Assembly: GCA_000018565.1 (NCBI GenBank)
Contig: CP000875.1
Location: 6,215,199-6,279,198, forward strand
Source: Herpetosiphon aurantiacus DSM 785
Lineage (GTDB): Bacteria; Chloroflexota; Chloroflexia; Chloroflexales; Herpetosiphonaceae
Direction of reading: 5' to 3'
Length of the DNA stretch: 64,000 nt
Position 1 is the first letter of the stretch. Each line of letters begins with the position of its first letter. Below the pieces are notes generated by a model, which was not told the origin of the DNA, searched no databases, and saw only the letters and a program-made list of their open reading frames with translations. Positions 24,820 through 33,149 of this stretch are shown one piece after another. The position numbers were made by a program, and so were the translations under genes.

Positions 24820-25707
24820 CTAGCCGCGTTCACGGCGTTTCATCCGACGATTAAAGAAGCTTTGCAGCGAATCGGCGTAACGCCCATCAGTTTGCAAACT
24901 CATATGATCAACGCCCAAGGCCCGTAGTTCGGCCACATGGCTTTGGTGCTGAGCTTCGGCCTGCTTTTCAAACATGTCGCGTAATTTTTCATTACGCAAA
25001 TCGACGACCAACTCTTGGCCGGTTTCAGCATCTTGTAGCCGTACCAAGCCAACCTTGGGCAATTTACGTTCGCGTGGATCTTCTACGCGCACTGCGACGA
25101 CATCATGGCGACGCGCGGTAATCCGCAACGGTCGAATCCAATTATCGAGCGAGCGAAAATCCGAGATGATAAAGACCAAGGCTTTGCCTTCGACCACGTT
25201 ATTGAGGTAATCTAAGGCTTTGGTGATGTTGGTGCCGCGATGCTCAGGGTCGGTTGTGAGCAACGAGCGCACAATTTGCATCACATGGTTGCGGCCTTTG
25301 CGCGGCGGGATAAAGCGTTCAACTTCCTCAGTAAACAGCAGCATGCCCACGCGATCGTTATTGCGTACTGCCGAAAATGCCAAGGTTGCGCATAATTCGG
25401 CTTCCAGTTCGCGTTTGAGTTTGCGGGTGGTACCGAAATCTGCCGAAGCACTCATATCGACCAACAGCATCACGGTCATCTCGCGCTCTTCGACGAAGCG
25501 CTTGATAAACGGACGACCTGTCCGCGCCGTAACATTCCAATCGATCGCACGGACATCATCGCCAGGCTCGTATTCGCGAATTTCATCGAACTCAACGCCA
25601 CGCCCCTTGAAGCTGCTCATGTACATGCCAGCAAACACACCAGTTACCAACTTGGTCGTTTTCAATTCAATGAAGCGCACTTGGCGCATGAGTTCTTGTA
25701 AGTTCAT
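24820..25707 (-). CDS. DUF58 domain protein (VWA-like)
   Basis: A 295-residue soluble protein with the family core FKGRGVEFDEIREYEPGDDVRAIDWNVTARTG and VEEREMTVMLLVDMSASADF, whose DMSAS forms a MIDAS-like site. DUF58 proteins lie next to MoxR ATPases in most bacteria and are thought to be their clients or adaptors. Here the gene follows moxR after a 166-base repeat spacer and precedes the BatD-like gene by 10 bases. Length fits the family (about 290-300). Confidence 0.92.
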   Translation of the reverse strand: MNLQELMRQVRFIELKTTKLVTGVFAGMYMSSFKGRGVEFDEIREYEPGDDVRAIDWNVTARTGRPFIKRFVEEREMTVMLLVDMSASADFGTTRKLKRELEAELCATLAFSAVRNNDRVGMLLFTEEVERFIPPRKGRNHVMQIVRSLLTTDPEHRGTNITKALDYLNNVVEGKALVFIISDFRSLDNWIRPLRITARRHDVVAVRVEDPRERKLPKVGLVRLQDAETGQELVVDLRNEKLRDMFEKQAEAQHQSHVAELRALGVDHMSLQTDGRYADSLQSFFNRRMKRRERG

Positions 25708-25873
25708 GATGTATCCGCAATTGATCCACGAAGGACACGAAGTGCACGAAGCTTGGAACCGCTAAGAGCACGAAGCACGCGAAGGTTTCATCTCTCAAAA
25801 TCCAGTGTCAATTCCTTACTAGTCTCTGACCTCTGAATCCTGACCCTTATGCTCTATGCTCTATGTTCTATGG
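25708..25873. repeat. Spacer of nonamer and heptamer words inside the MoxR/Bat operon
   Basis: Period-9 CACGAAGGA/CACGAAGTG/CACGAAG words (about 25726-25749), CACGAAG/CACGCGAAG (about 25771-25786), TCTGACC/TCTGAAT words (about 25827-25846), and four period-7 TATGCTC/TATGCTC/TATGTTC/TATGGCT units (about 25850-25877). These are the reverse complements of words at 16319 and 17820. There is no gene. Confidence 0.75.
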
Positions 25874-26851
25874 CTACGGCACCCGCACCCGATTGAGAAT
25901 TTGAGCGACCAAGTTTTCCGAAGTGATGTTTTCGGCTTCGGCTTCGTAGGTGGCGATCAAGCGGTGGCGCAGCACATCCAAGGCCATATGTTTAACGTCA
26001 TCGGGCGTGACATAGGCGCGGCCTTGCAAGAAGGCGGCTCCTTTGGCGGCCAAGGTCATAAAAATTGTGGCCCGTGGCGATGCGCCAAATTCAATATAAG
26101 GCTTGATTTGGGCCAAGCCATATTGCTCAGGTTTACGGGTGGCAAACACCAAATCCAAAATATAATGCTTGACCCGATCGTCAATATAAATTTGATGGAA
26201 AATCTTGCGAGCGTTATCAAGCTCCTCGATCGTCATTGTTGTGCTCATTTTGGGGGTGGTTGCCCCAGTCATGCGATTGAGAATTTCGTATTCTTCCTCG
26301 CGGGTGGGATAATCGACCACCACTTTGAGCATAAAACGGTCAACTTGAGCTTCTGGCAAGGGGTAGGTTCCATCGTTTTCAATGGGGTTTTGGGTTGCCA
26401 TCACCAAATACGGGTGGGGCAATTTAAAAGTATCTGAGCCAATCGTCACTTGGCGCTCTTGCATGGCTTCGAGCAAGGCACTTTGCACTTTGGCTGGGGC
26501 ACGGTTAATTTCGTCGGCCAGCAAAAAGTTGGTAAAAATTGGCCCTTTTTTAATCGAGAAATCGCCAGTGCGTTGATTGTAAATTTGCGTGCCAATCAAA
26601 TCGCCAGGCAACAAATCGGGGGTAAACTGAATCCGTTCAAATTGGGCATGAATCCCTTCGGCCATGCTTTTAACCATCAAGGTTTTGGCCAACCCTGGAA
26701 CACCTTCAATTAATAAGTGACCATTGGCCAACAAACCAATCAAGATGCGTTCAGCTAAGGCCCGCTGCCCAACAACAATTTTTCCTACTTCGCCCACAAG
26801 GCTTTGCAAGGCCTCGCCTGCGCGGCGTACATCGCTACTATTTGTTTCCAA
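25874..26851 (-). CDS. MoxR family AAA+ ATPase
   Basis: 325 residues with Walker A IEGVPGLAKT near residue 56, Walker B LLADEINRAP, sensor 1 MATQNPIENDGTYPLPEAQVDRFM and a helical lid with sensor 2 (YIEFGASPRATIFM). MoxR ATPases act as chaperones that mature or insert metal cofactors and assemble envelope complexes with VWA proteins. It heads the operon moxR, DUF58, batD-like, batA-like, batB-like, TPR lipoprotein (26851 down to 20924). The first ATG is preceded by a weak AGG site. Confidence 0.95.
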   Translation of the reverse strand: METNSSDVRRAGEALQSLVGEVGKIVVGQRALAERILIGLLANGHLLIEGVPGLAKTLMVKSMAEGIHAQFERIQFTPDLLPGDLIGTQIYNQRTGDFSIKKGPIFTNFLLADEINRAPAKVQSALLEAMQERQVTIGSDTFKLPHPYLVMATQNPIENDGTYPLPEAQVDRFMLKVVVDYPTREEEYEILNRMTGATTPKMSTTMTIEELDNARKIFHQIYIDDRVKHYILDLVFATRKPEQYGLAQIKPYIEFGASPRATIFMTLAAKGAAFLQGRAYVTPDDVKHMALDVLRHRLIATYEAEAENITSENLVAQILNRVRVP

Positions 26852-27180
26852 GGTGAACCTCGCACGTCAACAACGGGTAGCCGAATCTTTTTCTGTTGTC
26901 GATAATACCATAACCTTGGGCCAAAAACCCGCTTTTTTAGCTGCGTTTAAGCCAATTCTCACCATACTTAAGCTATGAAGAAATAATGAAGACCGCTGCT
27001 AGGCTACTGTACCTAGGCAAAATGCTTAAAAATTACCAAACAAGCTGTGATGTTCACGACAATCAGGTTAATGCCTGATACCCATCCCCTGTGGGGGCAG
27101 GTATACTGAGCTTGTGCCTTACGACCGTTGCCAAGCTGCCAACGGTTGTTTTAATGAATACCGTTTGAAAGGATGCTTCC
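26852..27180. other. Divergent intergenic region (moxR / cupredoxin)
   Basis: A 329-base region without a gene. For moxR there is an extended -10 (TGG-TATTAT; plus-strand ATAATA at 26902-26907) with a poor -35. For the cupredoxin gene, GTATACT lies near 27099-27105, followed by stem ACCGTTG/CAACGGT (27124-27146) and TGTTTT, which could act as an attenuator in the leader. The rest shows nothing recognisable. Confidence 0.5.
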
Positions 27181-27663
27181 GTGAAGAAGTTGAGTCTTGC
27201 ACTCTTGCTTGTTGTTTCGTTAACTTTAGCTGCTTGTGGTGGAGAAGCTGCCACGACCGCCCCATCAACAGATAACGGCGCTGCAACCAGCGCACCCAGC
27301 ACCGGTGGCGGTAGCTCGACTCTGACGATTGACGCTGCGGCTGGTGGGACTTTGGCTTTTGCCGCAACGGCAGCCGAAACCACTGCTGGAGAAGTAACTG
27401 TAACTTTCAATAACCCAGGTGCTTTGGCCCACAATCTGGTTATTGTCAAAACTGGCGAAGAACAAGCTGCGGTTGATGCCTCGATGGCTTCAGCTCCCGA
27501 CTTCTTGCCACCAGCCGATAAGGCCTTGGGTCATAGCAAAACGATTGCTGCTGGCGCAAGCGATACCTTCACCGTCAGCTTGCAACCAGGTACCTACAGC
27601 TTTATCTGTACCTACCCAGCCCACTATGCTGCTGGCATGAAGGGCACTTTGACCGTCAAATAA
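27181..27663 (+). CDS. Auracyanin-like blue-copper lipoprotein (cupredoxin)
   Basis: 160 residues from a GTG with AAAGGAT upstream. A lipoprotein signal (LVVSLTLAAC, Cys19), then a low-complexity Thr/Ala/Ser/Gly tether (20-48) and a plastocyanin-type beta-sandwich. The type-1 copper ligands are visible: His84 (NNPGALAHNLV), Cys143, His148 and Met153 in FICTYPAHYAAGM. Auracyanins are membrane-tethered electron carriers of phototrophic Chloroflexota. In a non-phototroph this protein probably carries electrons between alternative complex III or another donor and a terminal oxidase. It is monocistronic, ending at a strong terminator. Confidence 0.9.
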   Translation: MKKLSLALLLVVSLTLAACGGEAATTAPSTDNGAATSAPSTGGGSSTLTIDAAAGGTLAFAATAAETTAGEVTVTFNNPGALAHNLVIVKTGEEQAAVDASMASAPDFLPPADKALGHSKTIAAGASDTFTVSLQPGTYSFICTYPAHYAAGMKGTLTVK

Positions 27664-27690
27664 GCAACGAGTAAGCCTCGTAGCAACCAA

Positions 27691-27723
27691 CGCGAATGGA
27701 ACGCCCATTCGCGTTTTGGTTTA
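27691..27723 (+). terminator. Terminator after the cupredoxin gene
   Basis: Stem CGCGAATGG (27691-27699) with CCATTCGCG (27705-27713), then TTTTGGTTT. It lies 28 bases after the stop. Confidence 0.85.
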
Positions 27724-27778
27724 ATTCACTACATAGATTTTTGAGATTCTTAACCTCGATATGACCAACACTTAACAA

Positions 27779-27806
27779 TTGGCAACTACCCTACAAGCTG
27801 TATAGT
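27779..27806 (+). promoter_or_regulatory. Promoter of the PstS/kinase/regulator operon
   Basis: TTGGCA (27779-27784), 16-base spacer, TATAGT (27801-27806), leaving a very short leader before the GTG start at 27824. No PHO-box-like direct repeat was recognised. Confidence 0.6.
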
Positions 27807-27823
27807 TTGTGGAGTGTTGGGCT

Positions 27824-28897
27824 GTGCTACAACGATTTTTTTTGCTTTGCTGCCTCGTAACGTTGGCTGGATGTGGTGCAACTGCCGCCCAACCGACGGC
27901 TACAAGCCTCCCCGCGACAGCAACACCCGCACCAACCACCCTCGCTCAAGCAACTCCTGCAGTAACGGCGAATCCAGCTTTGCGCGGCACAATCGTGATC
28001 GATGGCTCTAGCACGGTGTTTCCAATTACTGAGGCAGTTGCCCGTGAGTTTGCCCTGACTGCGCCGAATGTTCAAGTGCAATTGGGCGTGAGCGGCACTG
28101 GTGGCGGGTTTAAGAAGTTTTGTGCTGGCGAAACGGTGATCTCCGATGCTTCACGCCCAATCAAGCAGAGCGAAGCCGCCGAGTGTGCCGCCAACCAGAT
28201 TGATTTTGTGGAAATTCCGGTGGCCTTCGATGGCCTCTCGTTGGTTGCCAACCCCAGCAATACATGGCTCGAATGTATGACCGTGGCCGAATTGAACACG
28301 CTCTGGCAGCCGGATGCGACCAATATTATTACCAATTGGCGTATGTTGCGACCCATTTGGCCAACCAGTACCTTGCAATTGTATGGCGCGGGTCAAGATT
28401 CAGGCACCTTCGATTATTTCACCAGCGCAATTGTTGGAACTGAGGGTTCCAGCCGTAGCGACGTGATTAGCAGCGAAGACGATTATCTGATTGCTCAGGA
28501 TATTGCGGGCGACCCCAATGCTTTGGGCTATTTTGGTTATGCCTACTATCGCGAATATCAAGAACGCCTGAAACTAATTGCGGTCGATGCTGGCAATGGT
28601 TGCGTCCTGCCTTCTGAGCAAACGATTGCTGATGGCTCGTATCAACCACTTTCGCGGCCAATTTTCATTTATGTCCGCGCCGATGCCTTAGATCGGGCTG
28701 AAGTGGCGGCGTTTGTTGATTTTTATCTCAGTGATTTGGCGCGGGTGGTGGCTGACGTGAAATATGTGCCCTTGCCAGCCCGGGCCTATCAATTTGCCCA
28801 AGAGCGCGTGCAACAACGCAAACTTGGCTCGTTGTTCGAGGGTGGTTCGCAAATCGGGGTTTCGATCGAACGCTTGCTTGAGCTAGAAGGACAATAA
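27824..28897 (+). CDS. PstS-like phosphate-binding lipoprotein
   Basis: 357 residues from a GTG with GGAG 9 bases upstream; an in-frame GTG at 27809 is also possible. Lipoprotein signal ending LVTLAGC (Cys17), Thr/Ala/Pro tether to about residue 55, then a type 2 periplasmic binding fold. Phosphate-site segments of PstS are present: DGSSTVFPITEA, GVSGTGGGFKKF, SDASRPIK and GAGQDSGTFDYF. No pstCAB transporter genes follow; instead a histidine kinase starts 3 bases after the stop. A sensory role, presenting bound ligand to the kinase, is therefore plausible (inference). Confidence 0.88.
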   Translation: MLQRFFLLCCLVTLAGCGATAAQPTATSLPATATPAPTTLAQATPAVTANPALRGTIVIDGSSTVFPITEAVAREFALTAPNVQVQLGVSGTGGGFKKFCAGETVISDASRPIKQSEAAECAANQIDFVEIPVAFDGLSLVANPSNTWLECMTVAELNTLWQPDATNIITNWRMLRPIWPTSTLQLYGAGQDSGTFDYFTSAIVGTEGSSRSDVISSEDDYLIAQDIAGDPNALGYFGYAYYREYQERLKLIAVDAGNGCVLPSEQTIADGSYQPLSRPIFIYVRADALDRAEVAAFVDFYLSDLARVVADVKYVPLPARAYQFAQERVQQRKLGSLFEGGSQIGVSIERLLELEGQ

Positions 28898-28900
28898 GCG

Positions 28901-30574
28901 ATGCGGCTTTCTTTTCGCACAAAATTGCTTGGCTCAATTGCCCTCGACTTGGCCTTGATGATCGCCTTGGGTGTTTTTGCGTTAAACGGCTTTAGCAACG
29001 TTTTTCAAAAAGCCTCAATGATTGAGCAAATTACCATTCCTTCACTCGATTTGAGCGATCGGATTAATTTTATCAGCACAAAATATCATGCCTTGCAGCT
29101 TGAATATATTATAAACAATAGTGATGCTGATAAAGCCCGCATCGAAGGCGAAATGCAAGCGTTCGAGCAACAAATGGATAATGCGTTTGCTGCATATCGC
29201 CAACTTGATACCACTATGGTCGAAGGCGAAACCTTGAACGCGGTGGCGATGGCTTGGCAACGCTTTGTGCAAGAAACCAATGAACAATTTTTGCCAACTG
29301 CGCGTTTGAGCAATACTGGCAGTGTACAGCCAGCGCTCAATCGCCTCAATCCCTATTACGAAGATGTGCTTAGTGCCACCGATATTTTGGGTCAGTTGAG
29401 CCAAAATCAAGCCAACGAGGCCTTGGTTTCGGTTGGTCAAACCTTTGAATCAGCGCGTTTGGTGATTTATGGCGAAATTGCTTTTACTGTGCTGCTTTCG
29501 GGGGCAATTGGCTTGATGTTGGCAACCCGCACGGCACGACGGATTCGTAATCTGACTGATGCCACCGTGGCTGTGGCTGGTGGTGATTTGGAACGCACGG
29601 TGCAAGTGCGTGGCGGCGATGAATTGCAAACCTTGGCAAGCAACTTCAACAGCATGGTGCGCAGCTTGCGCGAACATCGCGATATGCTTGAACTGCGCAA
29701 TGCTGAACTGGCCGAGAGTTTGTATGTGCAACAACAATTGACCGAGGATATTATTCGGCGCAAGCAGGCCGAAGAGATTGCTTTACGCGCTCAGGCAGCA
29801 GCCGAAGCGGCGAGCCAAGCCAAAAGTATGTTTGTGGCAACCATGAGCCACGAATTGCGCACCCCGTTGAATGCAATTTTGGGCTATACCCAACTCCTGC
29901 ATCTCGGAGCCAAAGCGCGAGGTCAAGAAGATGTTTTGCCACAGCTTGAGCGAATTCGCTTGGCGGGCAAACATCTGCTCACCTTAGTTTCAAATGTCCT
30001 CGATTTCTCCAAAATTGAGCATGGCAAGATGAACCTTGATCTTGGCGATGTGCAATTGGCCAGCTTAGTTGATGAAGTGATGGGGATTGTTCAGCCCTTA
30101 GCTGAAGCTCGTTTTGATCAACTGACGACTGAATTTGCTAGCACCAGCCTGATTTACAGCGATGGTGGCAAAATTCGCCAGATTTTATTCAACTTATTGA
30201 GCAATGCGATCAAATTTACCGAAGCTGGCACAGTGACCCTGCGCGTGTGGGATGAGCAACGTGCTGGCGAGCCATGGCTGATATTTGCGGTCAGCGATAC
30301 TGGCATCGGTATGGCTCCTGATCAATTACGGCGTTTGTTTAAGCCATTTGTCCAAGCCGATGAATCGACGACCCGCACCTATGGCGGGACTGGTTTAGGT
30401 TTGGCGCTTAGTCAGCAACTTGCAGCGATGCTTGGCGGCTCGATCAGTGTTGAAAGCTGCCCCAATGTTGGCTCGACCTTTACATTGCAGATACCCGTTC
30501 AATGTCCAGAGCAATCTGAAGCTACGCTGGTGATGGCAGCATCGCCACTGGTTAATTCGAGCGCTGTGGCCTGA
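28901..30574 (+). CDS. Membrane sensor histidine kinase with HAMP domain
   Basis: 557 residues: TM1 (about 9-29), an extracytoplasmic four-helix-like region (about 30-185), TM2 (about 187-208), HAMP (209-262), a coiled coil (about 265-310), HisKA with MSHELRTPLNAIL (phospho-acceptor His317) and HATPase_c with N-box NLLSNAIKFTEAG, G1 DTGIGMAPDQ and G2 GGTGLGLAL. There is no receiver domain. It starts 3 bases after the PstS-like gene and is followed after 26 bases by a single-domain response regulator, which is its likely phosphate acceptor. Confidence 0.95.
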   Translation: MRLSFRTKLLGSIALDLALMIALGVFALNGFSNVFQKASMIEQITIPSLDLSDRINFISTKYHALQLEYIINNSDADKARIEGEMQAFEQQMDNAFAAYRQLDTTMVEGETLNAVAMAWQRFVQETNEQFLPTARLSNTGSVQPALNRLNPYYEDVLSATDILGQLSQNQANEALVSVGQTFESARLVIYGEIAFTVLLSGAIGLMLATRTARRIRNLTDATVAVAGGDLERTVQVRGGDELQTLASNFNSMVRSLREHRDMLELRNAELAESLYVQQQLTEDIIRRKQAEEIALRAQAAAEAASQAKSMFVATMSHELRTPLNAILGYTQLLHLGAKARGQEDVLPQLERIRLAGKHLLTLVSNVLDFSKIEHGKMNLDLGDVQLASLVDEVMGIVQPLAEARFDQLTTEFASTSLIYSDGGKIRQILFNLLSNAIKFTEAGTVTLRVWDEQRAGEPWLIFAVSDTGIGMAPDQLRRLFKPFVQADESTTRTYGGTGLGLALSQQLAAMLGGSISVESCPNVGSTFTLQIPVQCPEQSEATLVMAASPLVNSSAVA

Positions 30575-30600
30575 TACCCAACCAACTTAGGAGGATTCCC

Positions 30601-30993
30601 ATGGGGATGATTTTAGTTGTTGATGATAATGGCGATAATCGTTTCTTGCTTCAACAGATGTTATCGTTGAATGGCTATAGCGTGATTAGTGCTGTAAATG
30701 GGCAAGATGCCCTTGATAAAGTGCATAATACCACTCCCGATTTGGTGCTGATGGATATGGCGATGCCAGTTAAAGATGGCTGGACGGCAACCGCCGAATT
30801 GAAGGCCCAAAGCCGCTATTCGCATATTCCGGTGATTGCGGTAACTGGGCATACCACCTACAACGAGCTATCACGTGCCACGGCGGCTGGCTGTATCGAT
30901 CATCTCGAAAAGCCGATCGACTATGAAGTGCTTGTGCGTAAAGTGGCCCAATATCTAAAAAAAAATGAAAAACAATTGGCGCTAGGCGCTTAA
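30601..30993 (+). CDS. Single-domain response regulator (CheY-like receiver)
   Basis: 130 residues, one receiver domain only. The acidic pair is Asp8/Asp9 (ILVVDDNGDN), the phospho-acceptor is Asp52 (LVLMDMAMP), the switch Thr is in IPVIAVTGHT and the Lys is in HLEKPID. AGGAGG lies 8 bases before the ATG. With no output domain it must act by protein contact, as a phosphorelay shuttle or an allosteric partner. It is the last gene of the PstS-like/kinase/regulator operon; a hairpin follows at 31015-31040. Confidence 0.95.
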   Translation: MGMILVVDDNGDNRFLLQQMLSLNGYSVISAVNGQDALDKVHNTTPDLVLMDMAMPVKDGWTATAELKAQSRYSHIPVIAVTGHTTYNELSRATAAGCIDHLEKPIDYEVLVRKVAQYLKKNEKQLALGA

Positions 30994-31014
30994 GTTTTTT
31001 AATCAATAACTACT

Positions 31015-31043
31015 TGCCCTATCACGCTGGTGATGGGGCATTT
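31015..31043 (+). terminator. Hairpin after the response regulator gene
   Basis: An 11-pair stem TGCCCTATCAC/GTGATGGGGCA (31015-31025 with 31030-31040) followed by only TTT. It may be a weak terminator before mtnP. Confidence 0.55.
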
Positions 31044-31090
31044 GGCGTGTGCTCTGCTATACTAGGCCAATATCAACAGGAGGATCAACA

Positions 31091-31951
31091 ATGGAACCAA
31101 TTAGCATTGGAATTATTGGCGGTAGCGGGCTATATGCAATGGAAGCCCTGACCGACCGCAGCGAAATACAACTTACAACCCCATTTGGCGATCCCAGCGA
31201 TGCTGTGATTGTTGGCAATTTGGCTGGGCAACGGGTGGCATTTTTGCCGCGCCATGGCCGTGGGCATCGCTTTACCCCCTCAGAAGTACCCTATCGTGCC
31301 AATATTCATGCGCTCAAACAATTGGGAGTACGTTTTATCTTGGGTGTCAGTGCGGTTGGCAGCTTGCGCGAAGAGTTGGTACCAGGCCATTTGGTTATTC
31401 CCGATCAAGCGATTGATCGCACCAAGGGCGTGCGGCCTGCGACCTTCTTTGGCGAGGGCGTGGTAGCGCATGTGGCGTTTGGCGAGCCAGTTTGCCCGTA
31501 TTTGAGTGCTTTGGTGAGCCAAGCGGCGCATTCAGCCAGCAACACAACCGTGCATGATGGTGGAACCTACTGCTGCATGGAAGGGCCGCAGTTTTCGACG
31601 AAGGCTGAGTCGGAGCTTTATCGCAGTTGGGGTTGCTCGATAATTGGCATGACCTTGCTGCCCGAGGCCAAACTTGCGCGAGAGGCCGAAATTGCCTATG
31701 CCAATCTTTCATTGGTTACCGATTACGATTGCTGGCATCCCGATCATGATAATGTAACGGCAGCGATGGTGGTTGAAACAATCAATCGTAATGTCACAGC
31801 GGCTCAATCGACAATTGCCGCATTAATTCCCTTGATTGATCCGACGGCAGTTTATCCAGCGCATTCAGCATTGGCCCATGCCGTGATGACTGCTCCAGAA
31901 GCGATTCCTGCGGCAGCGCGTGAACGTTTGGCCTTGCTTTATCGTGGCTAG
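31091..31951 (+). CDS. mtnP: S-methyl-5'-thioadenosine phosphorylase
   Basis: 286 residues from the ATG at 31091 with AGGAGG 7 bases upstream; a longer frame to 31049 is ignored. PNP-family phosphorylase that cleaves methylthioadenosine to adenine and methylthioribose 1-phosphate, the first step of methionine salvage. Motifs: [34 protein letters not shown] (phosphate and substrate loop), [36 protein letters not shown] and VTDYDCWH. It is single-gene and convergent with the pilin array; both share a perfect palindromic terminator. Confidence 0.95.
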   Translation: MEPISIGIIGGSGLYAMEALTDRSEIQLTTPFGDPSDAVIVGNLAGQRVAFLPRHGRGHRFTPSEVPYRANIHALKQLGVRFILGVSAVGSLREELVPGHLVIPDQAIDRTKGVRPATFFGEGVVAHVAFGEPVCPYLSALVSQAAHSASNTTVHDGGTYCCMEGPQFSTKAESELYRSWGCSIIGMTLLPEAKLAREAEIAYANLSLVTDYDCWHPDHDNVTAAMVVETINRNVTAAQSTIAALIPLIDPTAVYPAHSALAHAVMTAPEAIPAAARERLALLYRG

Positions 31952-31968
31952 GGTGGTAAACGTGATTA

Positions 31969-32006
31969 AACAAAAACCCAGCACCACGTGGTGCTGGGTT
32001 TTTGTT
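31969..32006. terminator. Bidirectional terminator (mtnP / pilin copy 1)
   Basis: A perfect 38-base palindrome centred at 31987/31988: AACAAAAACCCAGCACCAC and its complement. A-tract, GC-rich stem and T-tract make it a strong terminator in both directions, serving mtnP on the plus strand and pilin 1 on the minus strand. Confidence 0.93.
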
Positions 32007-32023
32007 GAAGTCCGCGAGAGAGA

Positions 32024-32179
32024 CTATTCCAACGCGTCTGAAACGGTTTGGAATTTTTCGTTGACATTTTGGCCGAGCAAGGTCAAAACGGCAATAACGA
32101 CGATCGCGATCAAAGCGAGGATCAAAGCGTACTCGACCAAGCCTTGGCCTTCTTCTTTAGCAAAAAATGAACGAAACAT
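32024..32179 (-). CDS. Flp-type pilin, copy 1
   Basis: A 51-residue prepilin that begins MFRSFFAKEEGQG and continues LVEYALILALIAIVVIAVL. The Gly-X-Gly followed by LVEY (Glu at +5 type) is the Flp/Fap prepilin cleavage site; the mature peptide of about 38 residues is one hydrophobic helix with a short polar tail (GQNVNEKFQTVSDALE). Pilin subunits polymerise into Tad/Flp tight-adherence pili. AAGGAG lies 8-9 bases before the ATG. It has its own promoter at 32222-32250 and terminator at 31969-32006. It is one of four tandem copies; Tad machinery genes are not in the window. Confidence 0.93.
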   Translation of the reverse strand: MFRSFFAKEEGQGLVEYALILALIAIVVIAVLTLLGQNVNEKFQTVSDALE

Positions 32180-32221
32180 TGCAGTATCTCCTTACGAGAG
32201 AAATAGAATTACAATGCACAG

Positions 32222-32250
32222 ATTGTATGCGACGATAGTTTGAATGCCAA
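32222..32250 (-). promoter_or_regulatory. Promoter of pilin copy 1
   Basis: Minus strand: TTGGCA (32250-32245), 17 bases, TACAAT (32227-32222). About 36 bases of leader precede the ATG. Confidence 0.85.
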
Positions 32251-32465
32251 TAGGCTATTAGTACTATAGATGGTACTTATCATGTGTGATTTTTATGTTT
32301 ATTAACTATAATGCTGGATGGTCACTATCGAAAGGATCGCGCAGTAGGGATAATCGTGAGTGATTTGTCGCTATTTCATGTAGAGTTAGCGGCTATTCAG
32401 TGTATTGAGGAGTGTTGCCCAGATGAGGAAGTCAATTTGATTGGTTAGGTAAAGCTGTTAAACAA

Positions 32466-32493
32466 AAAACCAGCACCACTTGGTGCTGGTTTT
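32466..32493 (-). terminator. Terminator of pilin copy 2
   Basis: AAAACCAGCACCA/TGGTGCTGGTTTT around a 2-base centre. It lies 22 bases after the pilin 2 stop. Confidence 0.88.
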
Positions 32494-32514
32494 CGTTGAA
32501 GTCTACGAGGGAGA

Positions 32515-32670
32515 CTATTCCAACGCGTCTGAAACGGTTTGGAATTTGTCGTTGACATTTTGGCCGAGCAAGGTCAAAACGGCGATAACAACAATAGCGA
32601 TCAAAGCGAGGATCAAAGCGTACTCGACCAAGCCTTGGCCTTCTTCTTTAGCAAAAAATGAACGAAACAT
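32515..32670 (-). CDS. Flp-type pilin, copy 2
   Basis: 51 residues, starting at the ATG at 32670 (MFRSFFAKEEGQG). An in-frame upstream ATG at 32709 is not used in the other copies and is rejected. The protein differs from copy 1 only by Asp for Glu in the tail (NVNDKF). It has the same GQG/LVEYALI cleavage region, hydrophobic helix and ribosome site. Upstream DNA diverges from copies 1 and 3 beyond about 120 bases, and the repeat unit is shorter (408 against about 491). Confidence 0.93.
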   Translation of the reverse strand: MFRSFFAKEEGQGLVEYALILALIAIVVIAVLTLLGQNVNDKFQTVSDALE

Positions 32671-32711
32671 TGCGTGTCTCCTTACGAGAGAAGTAGAATT
32701 ACAATGCACAG

Positions 32712-32740
32712 ATTATATGCGACAATAGTTTGAATGCCAA
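32712..32740 (-). promoter_or_regulatory. Promoter of pilin copy 2
   Basis: Minus strand: TTGGCA (32740-32735), 17 bases, TATAAT (32717-32712). The -10 is consensus, the best of the four copies. Confidence 0.87.
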
Positions 32741-32867
32741 TAGGCTATTAGTACTATAGGGAGTGTTTATCATGCGTGATTTTATGCTCACCATTAGTCT
32801 AGCTGGCTATAAGGGTACTAGTGCTATGCTGATTGAGATATAGCTACTCCTATGCTAACCGCGATTA

Positions 32868-32905
32868 AACAAAAAACCAGCACCACGTGGTGCTGGTTTT
32901 TTGTT
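32868..32905 (-). terminator. Terminator of pilin copy 3
   Basis: A perfect 38-base palindrome, AACAAAAAACCAGCACCAC and its complement, centred at 32886/32887. Confidence 0.92.
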
Positions 32906-32922
32906 GAAGTCTACGAGAGAGA

Positions 32923-33078
32923 CTATTCCAACGCGTCTGAAACGGTTTGGAATTTTTCGTTGGCGTTTTGGCCGAGCAAGGTCAAAACGGCGATAACGAC
33001 GATCGCGATCAAAGCGAGGATCAAAGCGTACTCGACCAAGCCTTGGCCTTCTTCTTTAGCAAAAAACGAACGAAACAT
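32923..33078 (-). CDS. Flp-type pilin, copy 3
   Basis: 51 residues, identical to copy 1 except Ala for Val in the tail (GQNANEKF). Upstream DNA (33079-33350) repeats that of copy 1 almost base for base, including the distal stretch with TGCTGGATGGTCACTA and GTAGAGTTAGCGGCTATTCAG, so copies 1+2 and 3+4 look like a duplicated two-gene unit (period about 899). Confidence 0.92.
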   Translation of the reverse strand: MFRSFFAKEEGQGLVEYALILALIAIVVIAVLTLLGQNANEKFQTVSDALE

Positions 33079-33120
33079 TGCGGTATCTCCTTACGAGAGA
33101 AGTAGAATTACAATGGAGGG

Positions 33121-33149
33121 ATTGTATGCGACAATAGTTTGAATGCCAA
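33121..33149 (-). promoter_or_regulatory. Promoter of pilin copy 3
   Basis: Minus strand: TTGGCA (33149-33144), 17 bases, TACAAT (33126-33121). Confidence 0.85.

Noticed and set aside
32480-32728. Plus-strand reading frames over each pilin gene (also at 31920, 32852, 33311) with repeated EVY-type peptides
   Set aside because: They are the antisense of the four pilin genes and cross the terminator palindromes; the minus-strand frames have ribosome sites, promoters and a recognised family.
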